A stretch of DNA of 64,000 nucleotides from positions 16,223,662 to 16,287,661 of the forward strand of contig NC_089749.1 of NCBI RefSeq assembly GCF_040412425.1, given 5' to 3'. Under the pieces are notes generated by a model, which saw nothing but the letters and a program-made list of their open reading frames with translations, was not told the DNA's origin and made no database searches. This DNA is from Macrobrachium rosenbergii (Eukaryota > Arthropoda > Malacostraca > Decapoda > Palaemonidae). The translations under genes and the position numbers were made by a program. Shown here in pieces: positions 47,401 through 57,555 of the stretch (position 1 is its first letter; each line of letters opens with the position of its first letter).

Positions 47401-50400
47401 TGTGTCCCATGAGAGAGTAAAAAAGTTGCTTGAGTGATATCATGTTCCTCGTTGGGTGAGCGGGTTCCGTTCTCAGCTACCACTCTGTTGGTCACGAGTT
47501 CGAATCTCTGACCCTGCCAGTGAAGAACAAGAGGAATTTGTTTATGGTGATAGAAATTCATTTCTTGATATAATGTGGTTTGGATTCACAATAAGCTGTA
47601 GGTCCGTTGCTAGGTAACCACTGGTTGTTAGCCACGTAAAAATAAATCTATCCTTTCGGCAGCCCTGGAGAGCTGTTAATCAGCTCAGTGGTCTGGTTAA
47701 ACTAAGATATACTTAACTTGAGTAATATCATTATTGGTCTTAACAACAACAATGATAATAATATGCACAGTAGTGATGTGACCATTTAAAATTATATATC
47801 TTTTCTTCAACAGCTGCAGCTGACTCGAATCAATTAGATTACATAACGTTATTAGGTGATAAGGATTTAATGATGGATCCGCTCCTCCCACTAACTGCGG
47901 GTGGCACGTCGTCATCAACTTCATCGACACTGGATCCACACATACCGTCTTCAACGTTTGCATCAACTTCTCATTCGTCTGATCCCCACACTGCTCTTCT
48001 TTCTAGTATTGAGCTTATTAATGGTGACATTAGTACTGGTGAGTGAACTTTCTTCTTCTGCTGATAACTGTCTGTATTGCCTATAGAAATTACAGTCTTC
48101 CAGCAATTAAATTTCAGAAATCATCTTTATGTTTGGTTAATAATGGCAAGTATAAGAAAATAACAAAGGGAATTTTTGTGATTTTGCTTTTGTGTATTAA
48201 CTAAATGCTTTAGTAGTGAAAGGGGGAGATGTGATTGTGGTAACCTTTGTTAGATGTAGTATGAATACCTTAATACTATCAGTAGTCATAGCATCAGCCA
48301 AACCCTATACACTCTCTCTCTCTCTCTCCAAATAAATGTTAACATCAAATATACTTATAATAAATAATAAATAGAAGTGGGAAATTGATAAAATACTGTA
48401 TCATAATTTACAGATATGGCAGTGGGTCTGTAAACATTGCCATATTGTACGTTTTGACGAAAAATGTTAGTTAACACAGTAATGTAGTACATTAATTTAC
48501 ACATTTAGGTAATTATTGTGTAAATATTGTACTGGACCTCGTTTAGACTTGGAAGGAAAATTTTTTGTCTCAAAAACTATAGAGTTGCTTAATGAGGTAG
48601 TCTAGTAAGCATAGGTTTTATTTTACAGATGCCAATAATATTGCTCCAATCATTGTGATGGAGGGTAGAGGTTCCAGTGATGGCATAGAGAGCATGGATG
48701 TTGGAATACCCGAGTCTCTCATAAGTAGCACCGCAGGCACAGTTGCAACAGATGTAGAGACTCTAGATCTGCAGTCTGTGTCAAGTGATAATGGAGGCTC
48801 GGCACGTACAGATGCATTAGGGAATTTTATTCAGTCACAACGAGCTAAGAAAAGGCAACAGTTAAATCTAGCGAAGAAGATGGCAGAACTTGGTTGTCAT
48901 GCAACTCATTCAAGTAAGTACTGAATAGTGTTAAAGAAGCCTAAGGTGTTTGTATCGTACGTTGCTGCCTAACACTGGGTTGAATTCAGATTGATTTTTT
49001 TTTCATATTCTAGTAAATGAGAAAGATAGTATAGGAATTGTTTTAAAAAACGTATATATGTTTGAAACCTGCAACAGATACCTGCACTGTATTTTAAGCA
49101 AAGGCTTTTTACCAATGTAAGGCTAAAACAGGGTTTTTAGTTTTCTGTAAAACTATTTGTCTGTCCGTCTGCACTTTTCTGTCTGCCCTCAGATCTTAAA
49201 AACTACTGAGCCTTGAGGGCTGCTAATTTATATGTTTATCATCCACCCTCCAATCATCAAACATGTCTAATTGCAGCCCTCTAGCCTCAATAGTTTTTAT
49301 TTTATTTAAGGTTAAAGTTAGCCATGATCGTGCATCTGGCACTGCTATAGGTGCCAACAACACAGACCACCACCAGGCCGCAACTGAAAATTTCATGGGC
49401 CATGGCTGAGAGTTTCATACAGCTTTATACACTGTACAGAAAACTTGATTGCGCTGAAGAAACTTCGGTGCATTTTTTACTTGTTATTAACTGGTGATGG
49501 TTTGTTAACAGCACAACACAATAAAGGTATATGGGTCATCACCCTGGGAAGAAGTTGAGTTATATCATCATGGGCACTATGTCCTGGTCATTCACATTTT
49601 AAGATCATAGGTAAGGTTTGCAACTGTTGAGGATGATATACAGTGGAAGCTGGTATATAACTCAATGCCTTGCACTACAGAGAAGTAGATCAGTACTATG
49701 TTAAAAACCATTATTGGCAAGTGCTGGGTAAAGGAACACTTGAAGTGTTGTTTTGAAACCCTTCTGTTTGCAGAGAATAGGGAACATTAGAGTATAATTG
49801 TGTTGAAGGTGTTAAAAGAGCCTGTGAAAATGTGAAAGGTGTAAAAGTCACAGAATCATCAGAAACAACAAGGAATTCACTAACGGCTACTTGAGAGCTG
49901 ATCATTAAGATAAATGGAACATAGGAAATTCTGAAAAAGGAAGAAGTAGGACCAGAAGAGTGGGAAACAACATGACAGTGATAATACACAAAGGAAAAGG
50001 CAATGCAGTAGGGAACACTAGTTCAAATCAGTAATTGTCAACAAGGCTAAAAGCAATTCCAATGCAAAAACTTTTATTGCCTATAGAATGCTGCACAAGG
50101 CCCACTATCAACAGTAACCCCCTTTCCCTGACAGGGTTGTATTTTGAAGTAATGTTATATAGTAAAAAAAAAAAAGCAATGGTTAGTACTGTATCTAACA
50201 ACTGAAGTAATAGGATCTAGTAAAAAAGTAATGGGTAGTACATAAATTTTATTTGAATAATTTTTAAAAGTGGTCTACATCAGTGACAGTAGCCATAAGG
50301 CAAATGTATACCATTAACTTTTGTTGAAATAATTTGCAAAGATCACAGAATTGTGAAAAATAAACACATTTTATATTGTATTAATTTGACTTTTTCAGGT

Positions 50401-50541
50401 GGTGAAGTTGTAAATTTTACCAACGATGTGGTTTTGTCAGCATCAGCCGTAACTCTTTCTTCCGTTTCTCACCTTCAGTCAGCTCTCTTGCAAGTATGTA
50501 ACAGTGCTGTAATTTGTTTCAACTTTTGTGTTGAAGATTTC

Positions 50542-50585
<44 letters not shown>

Positions 50586-51012
50586 AGAGACCTAAATAAG
50601 TCTTGCTCTTCCTTGTAAACATTTCCAGGATAAGCCATGCAATGACAATTATTCTTTTAGTTTCCATTTTCTATTTTGAATTGTCTTTACTGCAATAAAT
50701 TATTTTTGCATGTGGTTGTAGCTACATAGTTGTTTTTATAATATTCATTGGTTAAGTACACTTTTTGGTTATTCACTGTTGAATACACATGGCTTTGGAT
50801 GAAATAGTAATTTTGAAAATTCTTGTAGAACAATATGTAATACAGTGATTACATTATAAATGAACATTACTTGCCGTTAACAATGGTTGGATTTCTTTTA
50901 GGATGATTGCGTTGGGAGCGAGTTGTACCAAGAAGCTTTAATGGGACATGAATTGTTGACAGACCCAACCAATGATCCACAGTCGACTATAAATCTTCGT
51001 GACTTAGAGTGA
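35695..51012 (+). CDS. Zxdc: ZXD-family (ZXDC-like) C2H2 zinc-finger transcription regulator
   Basis: Twelve exons: 35695-38416, 39530-39733, 39871-40019, 41641-41769, 42150-42331, 44970-45162, 46141-46315, 47050-47229, 47814-48038, 48629-48913, 50399-50493 and 50902-51012. They join to 4,650 nt, 1,549 residues plus stop, with all GT/AG junctions in phase. Residues 1-907 are a long acidic then Ser/Thr-rich region. Residues about 1009-1310 hold ten C2H2 fingers: most are C-x4-C, finger 8 is C-x2-C, and linkers such as HTGQRPF are seen. After the fingers come GGSARTD (about 1442) and the terminus STINLRDLE. As I recall, vertebrate ZXDC has ten fingers, GGSARTD, and an end of STINLQDLQ, so the assignment is firm. 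In vertebrates ZXDC works with CIITA on MHC class II genes, a role that cannot apply in an arthropod. Start choice: first ATG after the in-frame TAG; the next ATG at 35779 is also possible. Confidence 0.93.
38417..39529 (+). other. Zxdc: ZXD intron 1
   Basis: A 1.1 kb AT-rich intron. A short direct repeat (gtgtataaagtattaaaatc and variants) occurs near 39325-39410. The acceptor is a tandem tagTAG. Confidence 0.85.
39530..39733 (+). CDS. Zxdc: ZXD exon 2: acidic linker
   Basis: The acceptor is gtattag|TAG (39530), or three bases later at 39533; both keep frame. The donor is ACTG|gtaagt. It encodes LRPGAPPTMVSVPSVLDTLS, then SADLLQESSQSPSSSKNQQN and DDDLNDENPEM, a Ser-rich then acidic segment just before the fingers. 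Confidence 0.87.
39871..40019 (+). CDS. Zxdc: ZXD exon 3: pre-finger segment and first half of finger 1
   Basis: The acceptor is cttcag|TTTCAG, with a second possible site six bases on; the donor is AAG|gtaagt (phase 0). It encodes DEVANKALEDLGIRIDNLVF, then CPIQGCSKYFPKLSSLK. Finger 1 is split, with its histidines in the next exon. Confidence 0.92.
40112..40439. mobile_element. Pogo/Tc1-mariner-type MITE, 328 bp
   Basis: TA at 40110-40111 and 40440-40441 flank perfect 10-bp inverted ends CAGGCAGTCC and GGACTGCCTG. The interior includes paired sub-terminal words (gcttacaacattctgaggtt against cggtttacaacgattttcgg). It has no coding capacity and sits in ZXD intron 3. The interior differs from that of the MITE at 31157, so they are related only by ends and size. 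Confidence 0.88.
41641..41769 (+). CDS. Zxdc: ZXD exon 4: end of finger 1 and finger 2
   Basis: The acceptor is tttctag|GTT and the donor is GCA|gtaagt (both phase 0). It encodes VHLLSHNGIRPYKCSYENCD, then WAFYTWYKLKRHIETHLKRR. It is a very good match to the vertebrate ZXD pattern KVHLLTH and YKLRRH. Confidence 0.95.
42150..42331 (+). CDS. Zxdc: ZXD exon 5: fingers 3 and 4
   Basis: The acceptor is ctcaacag|TGT and the donor is AA|gtaagt (phase 2). Finger 3 is CSEANCNRRFTTIYNLNTH and finger 4 is CSVPECTRAYHTRRELEAH; both have the complete C2H2 set. Confidence 0.95.
42332..44969 (+). other. Zxdc: ZXD intron 5 (2.6 kb) with dispersed-repeat insertion
   Basis: The intron includes a dispersed-repeat copy at about 43040-44240 and a short AAT run at 43608-43624. 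The rest is AT-rich with no recognised feature. Confidence 0.75.
43040..44240. repeat. Dispersed repeat, copy 3
   Basis: The part at 43069-43240 (cactgttcgtcctcaaagga, ctccataagacagaccaacc, gtctcagccagaatagtgct, tgttggcaca) is a close copy of 21660-21830; gccactgttcgtcctcaaag also recurs near 22045. Downstream sequence to about 44240 contains an internal inverted pair (tttacctactgtgacaatgc near 43730 against gcaaaaataagtgacattgt near 43802) and resembles no protein. The right boundary is approximate. Confidence 0.6.
44970..45162 (+). CDS. Zxdc: ZXD exon 6: fingers 5 and 6
   Basis: The acceptor is ttttctag|G and the donor is AAG|gtaatg. Finger 5 is CGEDGCSKSYFTPNSLTSH and finger 6 is CQWNGCGKKFDKPCRLKAH, followed by the standard linker HTGQRPF. 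The C of finger 7 (CTF) begins at the 3' end. Confidence 0.95.
46141..46315 (+). CDS. Zxdc: ZXD exon 7: fingers 7 and 8, start of finger 9
   Basis: The acceptor is ctctcag|GGA and the donor is GAAA|gtaagt. Finger 7 completes as GCNWSFQSASKLSRHQRKH. Finger 8 is CHLCMKSFLRSEHLKGHLLI, a compact C-x2-C finger. CPVE opens finger 9. FLRSEHLKGH parallels FTRAEHLKGH in vertebrate ZXD proteins as I recall them. Confidence 0.95.
47050..47229 (+). CDS. Zxdc: ZXD exon 8: fingers 9 and 10
   Basis: The acceptor is attgcag|ATTG and the donor is TTGG|gtaagt. Finger 9 continues as NCNAKFTAKSSLYVHLKKH and finger 10 is CPIDCCDRSYNSKFNLRQHM, ending VKNH (H-x4-H spacing). SSLYVHLKKH closely matches the vertebrate SSLYIHSKKH. 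Confidence 0.95.
47443..47713 (+). mobile_element. tRNA-derived SINE-like element
   Basis: A tRNA-like head (gttgggtgagcgggttccgt, ctcagctaccactctgttgg) carries a perfect pol III box B, GTTCGAATC, at 47498-47506. It is followed by a body with gtaaccactggttgttagcc, taaaaataaatctatccttt and a tail gagagctgttaatcagctca. The tail matches a SINE family I remember as common in decapods. Box A is diverged. It lies in sense orientation in ZXD intron 8. Confidence 0.8.
47814..48038 (+). CDS. Zxdc: ZXD exon 9: post-finger region
   Basis: The acceptor is tcaacag|CTGC and the donor is ACTG|gtgagt. It encodes ADSNQLDYITLLGDKDLMMD, PLLPLTAGGTSSSTSSTLDP, then a Ser-rich part and TALLSSIELINGDIST. The hydrophobic-acidic make-up fits the activation region that follows the fingers in ZXD proteins (inference). 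Confidence 0.9.
48629..48913 (+). CDS. Zxdc: ZXD exon 10: GGSARTD motif region
   Basis: The acceptor is tttacag|ATG and the donor is TCAA|gtaagt. It encodes NNIAPIIVMEGRGSSDGIES, later GGSARTDALGNFIQSQRAKK and RQQLNLAKKMAELG. GGSARTD followed by a basic Q/K-rich helix is also found in vertebrate ZXDC as I remember it. Confidence 0.92.
48914..50398 (+). other. Zxdc: ZXD intron 10
   Basis: A 1.5 kb intron with the dispersed repeat at 49130-49492; the rest is unremarkable AT-rich sequence. A minus-strand open frame at about 49711-49989 shows no family motif and was left out. Confidence 0.75.
49130..49492. repeat. High-copy decapod-type dispersed repeat
   Basis: The sequence includes ctgtccgtctgcacttttct, ccctcagatcttaaaaacta, tcatccaccctccaatcatc, gttaaagttagccatgatcg and gcgctgaagaaacttcggtg, then cattttttacttgtt. 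I recognise this as a family frequent in decapod genome sequences; its class is not known to me. It sits in ZXD intron 10. Lineage attribution is from memory. Confidence 0.65.
50399..50493 (+). CDS. Zxdc: ZXD exon 11
   Basis: The acceptor is ttttcag|GTGG and the donor is CAA|gtatgt (phase 0). It encodes GGEVVNFTNDVVLSASAVTL, then SSVSHLQSALLQ. A poly-T tract begins 53 bp after the donor. Confidence 0.88.
50546..50584. repeat. Poly-T tract
   Basis: About 39 consecutive T in ZXD intron 11. It could be the reverse-complemented poly-A tail of a retroposed copy, but I found no recognisable retroposon body next to it. Confidence 0.9.
50902..51012 (+). CDS. Zxdc: ZXD exon 12: conserved C-terminus
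   Basis: The acceptor is tcttttag|GAT. It encodes DDCVGSELYQEALMGHELLT, then DPTNDPQSTINLRDLE and TGA at 51010-51012. The STINL-x-DL end is a family signature and confirms that the gene model ends at the true stop. Confidence 0.94.
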   Translation, partial: DDCVGSELYQEALMGHELLTDPTNDPQSTINLRDLE

Positions 51013-54000
51013 TTATTTTGAGCAGAAACTTGAGCATTTGCCTGTCATGAAAGTTAGTAGATAACTGTAAATGAGTTGTGTCACACATAAAGATGTTGAA
51101 CCTTTTTTCGGAACAGACCAGTTTGTGATGGTAGTTTTAGTGTAGTTTGTTGAGTTGCTGTGCCTAGTTTTTGCATTTTTTTTCAGCTGCGTATAATAGC
51201 AGTAAATCTTTGTCAGTAATTTACATCACAAATTCTAATTCATAAGTAGTTTAACATTTCAATTGCCTTCAGAATTTAAGGTAGCTTGATATACTTATAT
51301 AGTTAAAAATCATTTACTTTTTTGCTTGGTTTTTATTTCACCAGAAGACTGTGTCAATTAGCATGTTTGTCTTTAAAAATATTTGTAATTTTGTGACTAG
51401 AATTATATGTTCGCAGTACTGTTAACGGATGGAAAACAGTTAAAATAGAGATAACATTTAGTGTATGCCAGTGTCTGATGCACTCTGGATGGATGTATCA
51501 AAATTTATTTCATTGCAGTGTATTTTTTAAAAAATGTGTGTGCTTTTCCAGAATAAGCAGTATTATTTGTTGCACAGCATTTCTCAGTATGTTAAATATT
51601 TTGCAAATTTATATTGGTTCTTAGCAAGCATTGTTTGACAGCATAAATTAAGGACCTATATCCAAATTACTCAGAAGGTAATTCCTGAGAATTATGTTAT
51701 TTTAAGTTTGGCTAGGAAAAATTATGCATGTTTCAAATCTTCAGATGTTTTTGTATAGAGTAGTTTTCAGTGGCTTAGGCTGTCAATCATAAACCTTCAT
51801 TAAAAGAGAACTGACAATCATTGTGAGGAGAGTTACAGTGATCTGTTAGGGGACAAAAATATTCTTGTGATTCTCCTCTTCTCCTTTATACTTTTTAACC
51901 ATACAAAACATGCTGTGATTGTGTTAAATCCTGATGATGACATTTCCCTCACAATCTGTCACTCACTGTGTACTTTTGTGTTATTGATGGAATTGTTCAG
52001 ATGAACTCCACTGTGAGACAGCTTATAATGTGACGTGTCTACTTTGGGGTTTTATTTGTATGTAAACGTATTTGATAAAGACGGGCAAATGCTGAAGCTT
52101 CTGACTTGTGAAATGGTGCAGCACTTGTGTATTCTCATTTATGGAATTTATTTTAGTTACCTTAATACCATAGGTTAATGTCAGAACCAACTACAATTTA
52201 TGTCAAGTCTAGCACAGACCCCTGTGAACTTTGTATGGATTAGAGCATTGTAACTGTTTACTGGCTCACAGTTATTTTTATATAGATTATCCAGGCAAGT
52301 CACGCTTCTGTGATAAGATAATTTTAGGATAGCCTTTTTTCTTTTCTGGTGTGGCTCTCCAATATTGCCAAACTTTTTAGGTCATTGTAGTGCCAACAGT
52401 GTAGATGAATTGATAAATTGGTAAAAGAAAAAATCTTTTTGAATAAGCAGTTCACTGGTAAATTTCTGGATATGGTGCTAACATAAATGTGCAGCGTCTT
52501 GGTATAAATGAGGTTAGGGATAATATTCTGCAAAACACTGCCATATATATTTATATCAAAGCTTTTTTTCATTGCACAAGACAGGGTTGTTTCTTTTATT
52601 CAATGATAAACATTTTACACTGTTAAGGCATGTAATATGAGCTAGGTGCTGAAGAAATTCTTGTGGGAAACAGACTTGGTTCTCCTGATGGTAGTAAAAA
52701 CTAGTCATCTGATAGATTCGTTCCTTGTTCGGCAAAGCAAAACCTCACTGCGACGTTTCGTTAATACTGTGACGTGGAAAACATAGGAATGGCTGCCAAC
52801 ATGCAAACAAAACTACAGGGCAGAATGTGACATCAGCACATCATATACTGTATTTGAGTCCTTTGCCATACCATGCAGTCTCAATCATGTAGGTCTATTA
52901 ATACCACCAAAAAATAGATTTCTTAATGTAACTTAATTATGTAGTTTTTCTTCTGTGTTTACTGTCAAAGTTGTACGCTTCAGTATTATAAAGTTGTAAT
53001 TATTGCTGTTAATGTGATTATCATGAGAGTAGTTTTGTTGACTCATACAAAAATAATTATAAATATTGGTTTGTTGGTAGCATTGATTTGAATATTATTA
53101 ATGACGAAGAAACCAAAGATGGCAGATATTTTATCAGTGTTCTAAAGTAAAGAAATGCTGAAAGAGAGTTTTGAAGGAATGGACTCCTTATTTTTAATAA
53201 TTATGTCAAAGGATACTGATATGTGTAATTGTAGTGGATAAATTTTTGAAGCTTACATTCCCATGAAAAATTCATGTAAGTAATACAGAAAGGATTTTTT
53301 CCTAATATTCCCAGAGACCCATTTGCTTTCAACAGCATTTGCCGCATATCACTGAGTGACCTTTCTGTAACTATTAATTATTTTTAATAATGATCAGTTC
53401 TTTTTGGTGAAAAATCTTTTAGTTTTAGTGGAAATTTGTTGGGATGATTTGTATTGATAGTTTATTTTCAGCTGAGATACAGTTTTATGTTTAATTTTCT
53501 TTAAAAATAGTATAGAATTAAATTTTTATTTTACAACAGTAACTGCTATATTATAAACTTGATTTCATTATTAACATTTTATGAAAGTAGTCTTTCTTTT
53601 ATAGTGACTTTTTCAATGGGTACTTTATTGTCTGTTGCAATAGGCAGCAAAAAGATCTGGTTCATTAAGTAGCTTTGGAAGTATTTCTTCCAAATCTTAG
53701 ATAAAAAAAATGTACTTTTTAATCTTAAAATATGCTTGAGTATTTAGAAAACATTCTGAAAGGAAATTGTTCTAACATTTCATGTTTTTTCCTTTAGTTT
53801 CCATCAGGAAGTAAATTCTCATATATTTCTATGCTGTCTACTTTCCATTAAGTTCAGGTCTCTGTGTTTGTGGCTTACCTTTTATTAATGGTACAAAGTT
53901 CCCAGACACAGCAATTGGTAAATTTACACCAACTTGGAAAGTTACAGACATTTTATGCATCGTCTGATGTTTATATAATTTTCAAACATGGACGAGTCTT

Positions 54001-54053
54001 TTTGTTTCAGTTGTGTCATTTACAGTACAGCACTGTATTGCCCAATGAATAAA
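51013..54053 (+). other. Zxdc: Probable ZXD 3' UTR
   Basis: AT-rich, non-coding. The first AATAAA I found is in aatgaataaaattgc at 54048-54053; ATTAAA variants occur earlier, for instance near 51800. A 3 kb 3' UTR is possible but not provable here. No ORF with family motifs was found. Confidence 0.35.
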
Positions 54054-56150
54054 ATTGCTCATTTCTAATATACTATTTTTCTGGTAAAATCTTTATTTTT
54101 ATTTGTGAATTTTGTATAGCAAGACAACTGGTGAAATGAATGGAATGTAATAAGTGAGTAGCTTTTTTTGCTGTTTAAATATTTTGAAGGCTAAGGGACG
54201 CAAGCACTCATCTTGTTTCAGTTTAATTTAGTTGCTTGCAAACATTCCCATTGCTGTTCAAAATTTATTGTCACCTATTACATGCATTGCCTCCCCAGCT
54301 GGAAAGACCAGTTCTTTAACATTTGGAATTGGTGGAGAGTATAATCCTTATATTCCTTGTTTGTTGGTATCAACCCCTAAGAAATCTGCAGTCATATCTT
54401 ACATAACCAGGAAGGAAAATTAAAGCCTTTCCTTCATGCTATTTTTCATTTCATCCATCATACCTGATCTATTTAAAGCGCTGTCTCCTTGTGCAATACT
54501 ATTAGTTATTGCATAGACAGTTAGATGAGGTCACTTACTGATAAAAATACTTGCTAAAAAATAGCACTGGAAGGAAATGCTATGGGGAATGCTGTTATTT
54601 TATCTTAATGATCTTGAAGTTTTTTACTTGGAGAAAGTAATATTTTTTTTTAAGTAAAAGCTCACTCTTAACAGGTAATGAATCTTCAGTGTCAACTAAT
54701 GAGTAACAAATGGCAAAGCCCAAATGCCAGGTTCTTCGAGTGAAATAATCTTTTTGTATTCACTGCTTTGTTACTGCCACATATTTTTCGAAGGAAAGTG
54801 TGCACAGGACATTGTATCAATATCTTGCAACCTTTTCTGTTTCATACTGATGTTCAACACTCAATGTTGCACGGATAATCATCAATGTCTCTGAGAAAAC
54901 TGAAAAAAGAATGACCTAGGTAAAATTCAGTTAAGATGTTCAGGTATTCCCAACATGCAGGGTATTATATGATAGCTTTATGTTTGAAATTATTCAGATG
55001 TTAGTGCTGAATAAGTGTAGCATAGTTTTTGATTTGACCAAAGTTAAGTGTGGATGTGGTGGGTCTGTTGTAGAGTTATATAGCTACTCGGTTCTGTAAT
55101 GTCCTGTTGAGTGCAGCACACCACTGCATGACTGCCTTGTTTTAGAAGTCTGTAAGATATTTCATAGCACAGCATATTATTTTTCAATCAATATATCTTT
55201 ATACATAAGTCTCGAGTTGAGCGTTTAGGGAATTTTTTTATATTTGTTGAATAGAATATCTATATAACCTTATCCTAAATTGTTTAGTTGTTCCAGTAGG
55301 TTTTTTTTTTTTGTATGGAGCCCTTGTATTTACTGTATAATGAATTTTACCAGTTGCACTGGGCTGTTATTTTTCTCAGATAAGAGGATGTTCACTCAAG
55401 ATCACTTAATTATTATTGCCTGATTAGCGATTATAACTGTATCATTGTCATTGTCATCATCATCATCATCTTCATCACTTCACTGAAAGTGATGTCTTAA
55501 GCATATCTACGTCATCACTCGCAGGTGATGACTTCAGAGGAGTTCTTTAACTTTAAATGGAACCTGGGATTTTATTATTGATTAGATGTTTCGAAAGTCA
55601 GTATTTATTTAGGGATGGTGTACATATTAATTTCAGGGATGTATTTCCATTAGATATAAAAAAAAAGAATAAATTTATTTATTTATACTGTATGATGTTT
55701 TAGGTTTGTGTAATCAAAACCACAGTAGTGGTTTCTTAGAAATGTTACACATCTTAGTATAAGTATTACATGTGATGTCTTGATCTTTCATACAAACTAG
55801 TGAATATTTTTCTCGTGTTATTCATGGTTGACATTCAGTAAAAAAGAAGGAAAATTGGAAGATTTTTTTTATTCCTTTTTGATACAGCATTTGTGGGAAG
55901 GTTTTATGAAAGTAGCTGAAGTGGTTTTTCATATTCAGATGTTTTATGCAGGTCAATAAGGACTCAAAAGGACAAGACTTGGCATATGGAATACCCATAT
56001 TTGAATTTCTCATTTTGAGTACATTTCAAGTATCCATGGTTAAATTTGACTTTTTAAATGGCCTACTTGTGTAAGATCTAAGTGCTTGGTGTCACTATAA
56101 GTGACAGTAATCAAAGGGTTTTGCTAATCGATTAATTTAGCCCACATTAC
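54054..56150. other. Intergenic AT-rich DNA
   Basis: No gene recognised. It contains a short CAT/ATC run near 55453-55472, a small perfect hairpin (GTCATCAC, 6-nt loop, GTGATGAC) at 55511-55532, and an AATAAA near 55669 that could be a distal poly(A) site. Confidence 0.5.
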
Positions 56151-56160
56151 ACTATCATTT

Positions 56161-56301
56161 GAAAACAGTAGGTCAATCCTGCAGAGTTAAATCTGTAAAC
56201 AGTAGGCCAACCCTCCAGAGTTAAATGTTTAAACAGTAGACCAAACCTGCAGAGTTAAATCTTTAAACAGTAGGCCAACCCTGTATAAGTTAAATCTTTG
56301 A
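56161..56301. repeat. Minisatellite, about 37-bp unit x 4
   Basis: Four successive copies of aaacagtaggccaaccctgc, agagttaaatctttaa with small differences (ggtcaatcc, tagaccaaacc, the last with tataagttaaatc). Confidence 0.88.
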
Positions 56302-57213
56302 CCTGATTATTGATGAGGATATTATGGTGATAAAGTATAAGTACCTGCTTGGATGCATTTCAGATCTTGTTGACTTGCAAGTCTAAAATGTATCCCCTGC
56401 ACCAGAAAATTGTGGTATCCTACAAGATGGAACAATGTGTAATGTGGAAGTTTCAGTTAATGTGGAACTTCAATTTACATGACATTCAGTAAGAAAACGA
56501 AAAATTGTCAAGAACGGAATGTAATAGTATATCATCGATAAACCTTATGAATACTATGAAAAATAGCACGTAATTACTGGAACACAGTAGCAACTTGAAG
56601 ACAACACCGACTTGAACAAAAAGACGCACAAAAGAAAACAAACGGCCAAACCCTTCAACCCTTTGAGGTGGGAAGAAGAAAGCATATGTAAACTCAGCAT
56701 GAAATAAGAACCTGAAAATGCGCATAATAACAAATGGCTAAAAAGCACAACTGACGAAGAACTCTGACGCTACACACAAAAACGAGAAATGTAGATGGAT
56801 GGTGGCCTGCAAGCTGAGCATGTGCAGAACCTTTCAGCTTTTCAAATCGATGTTGCCTGATCCGTTTCACATGGAATAAGGCTAATTATGATTCATGGGA
56901 TTTGTATAATAAAAGGAGTATTTATTAAAACTCAATAAACAATCAATTGCAACATATGGAGAAATGCTAAAGCAGTCAAGGAAACCATGACTACCTGCAG
57001 ACCTTGGACTTGAGACCAAGCAGTGGGTAAATTCCACCACGAAAGTAGTGTTAAGTAAAAGTGCCTAGTCCTTTTGCGTTGTTTCACCACATTCATGTAT
57101 CATGAGAATGTACCATTACGTTGGAGAGGGTCCTGGGAAGAATCTACATAAAGGGTACGGTAAGAATGATGACCTGACCAGCGGCAGTAATCATGTAACC
57201 CTCTTCTGTAAAA

Positions 57214-57555
57214 ATGAGATTACGAAAAAGACCATCTCCAACAAAAGCAATGCCACTGGTAACAATGGTGATAAAACCTTCATGTGCTGTAGCCTACTAT
57301 CAAACCGAGATGATGCGAGATCTTTATCTAAGAAACAACAGCTCCCCTCGACCAGCCAAAATCATAAGGGCCAACTTGGTGAATAGGTACACTTTCCAAC
57401 GTGAGGGTAGTGGGCAGTGTAAAACCTCGTATTCCAGGATACCAAGGTGGCTGTTAGTGCCTCACCACATCTCCAAGATGGCACCATCAACATGCACACA
57501 CAGAGAACAACGTAGACTAAGCATTACAAGAGAATTTCTTGTAGCTAAGACTTAG
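57214..57555 (+). pseudogene. Penelope-like element GIY-YIG region, degraded
   Basis: One frame reads AVAYYQTEMMRDLYLRNNSS, then PRPAKIIRANLVNRYTFQRE, and later HISKMAPSTCTHREQ and ITREFLVAKT. The order (YYQT, LxxRNNSSP, N-V/L-V-x-x-Y-x-F/C, then H-I-x-x-x-A-P, then T-R-E-x-L-V) matches the connector and GIY-YIG endonuclease part of Penelope-like retroelements, including decapod copies as I recall them. The GIY-YIG core itself is damaged (SRIPRWLLV in place of a YIG motif), so this is a dead fragment. No reverse transcriptase domain was recognised upstream. Confidence 0.55.

Noticed and set aside
47443..47520. Functional tRNA gene
   Set aside because: Box B is good but box A and the stems are diverged, and the sequence continues into a SINE body.
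50353..50586. Open frame ending in poly-Phe
   Set aside because: It contains real ZXD exon 11, then runs through the donor into the poly-T tract; the spliced model is correct.
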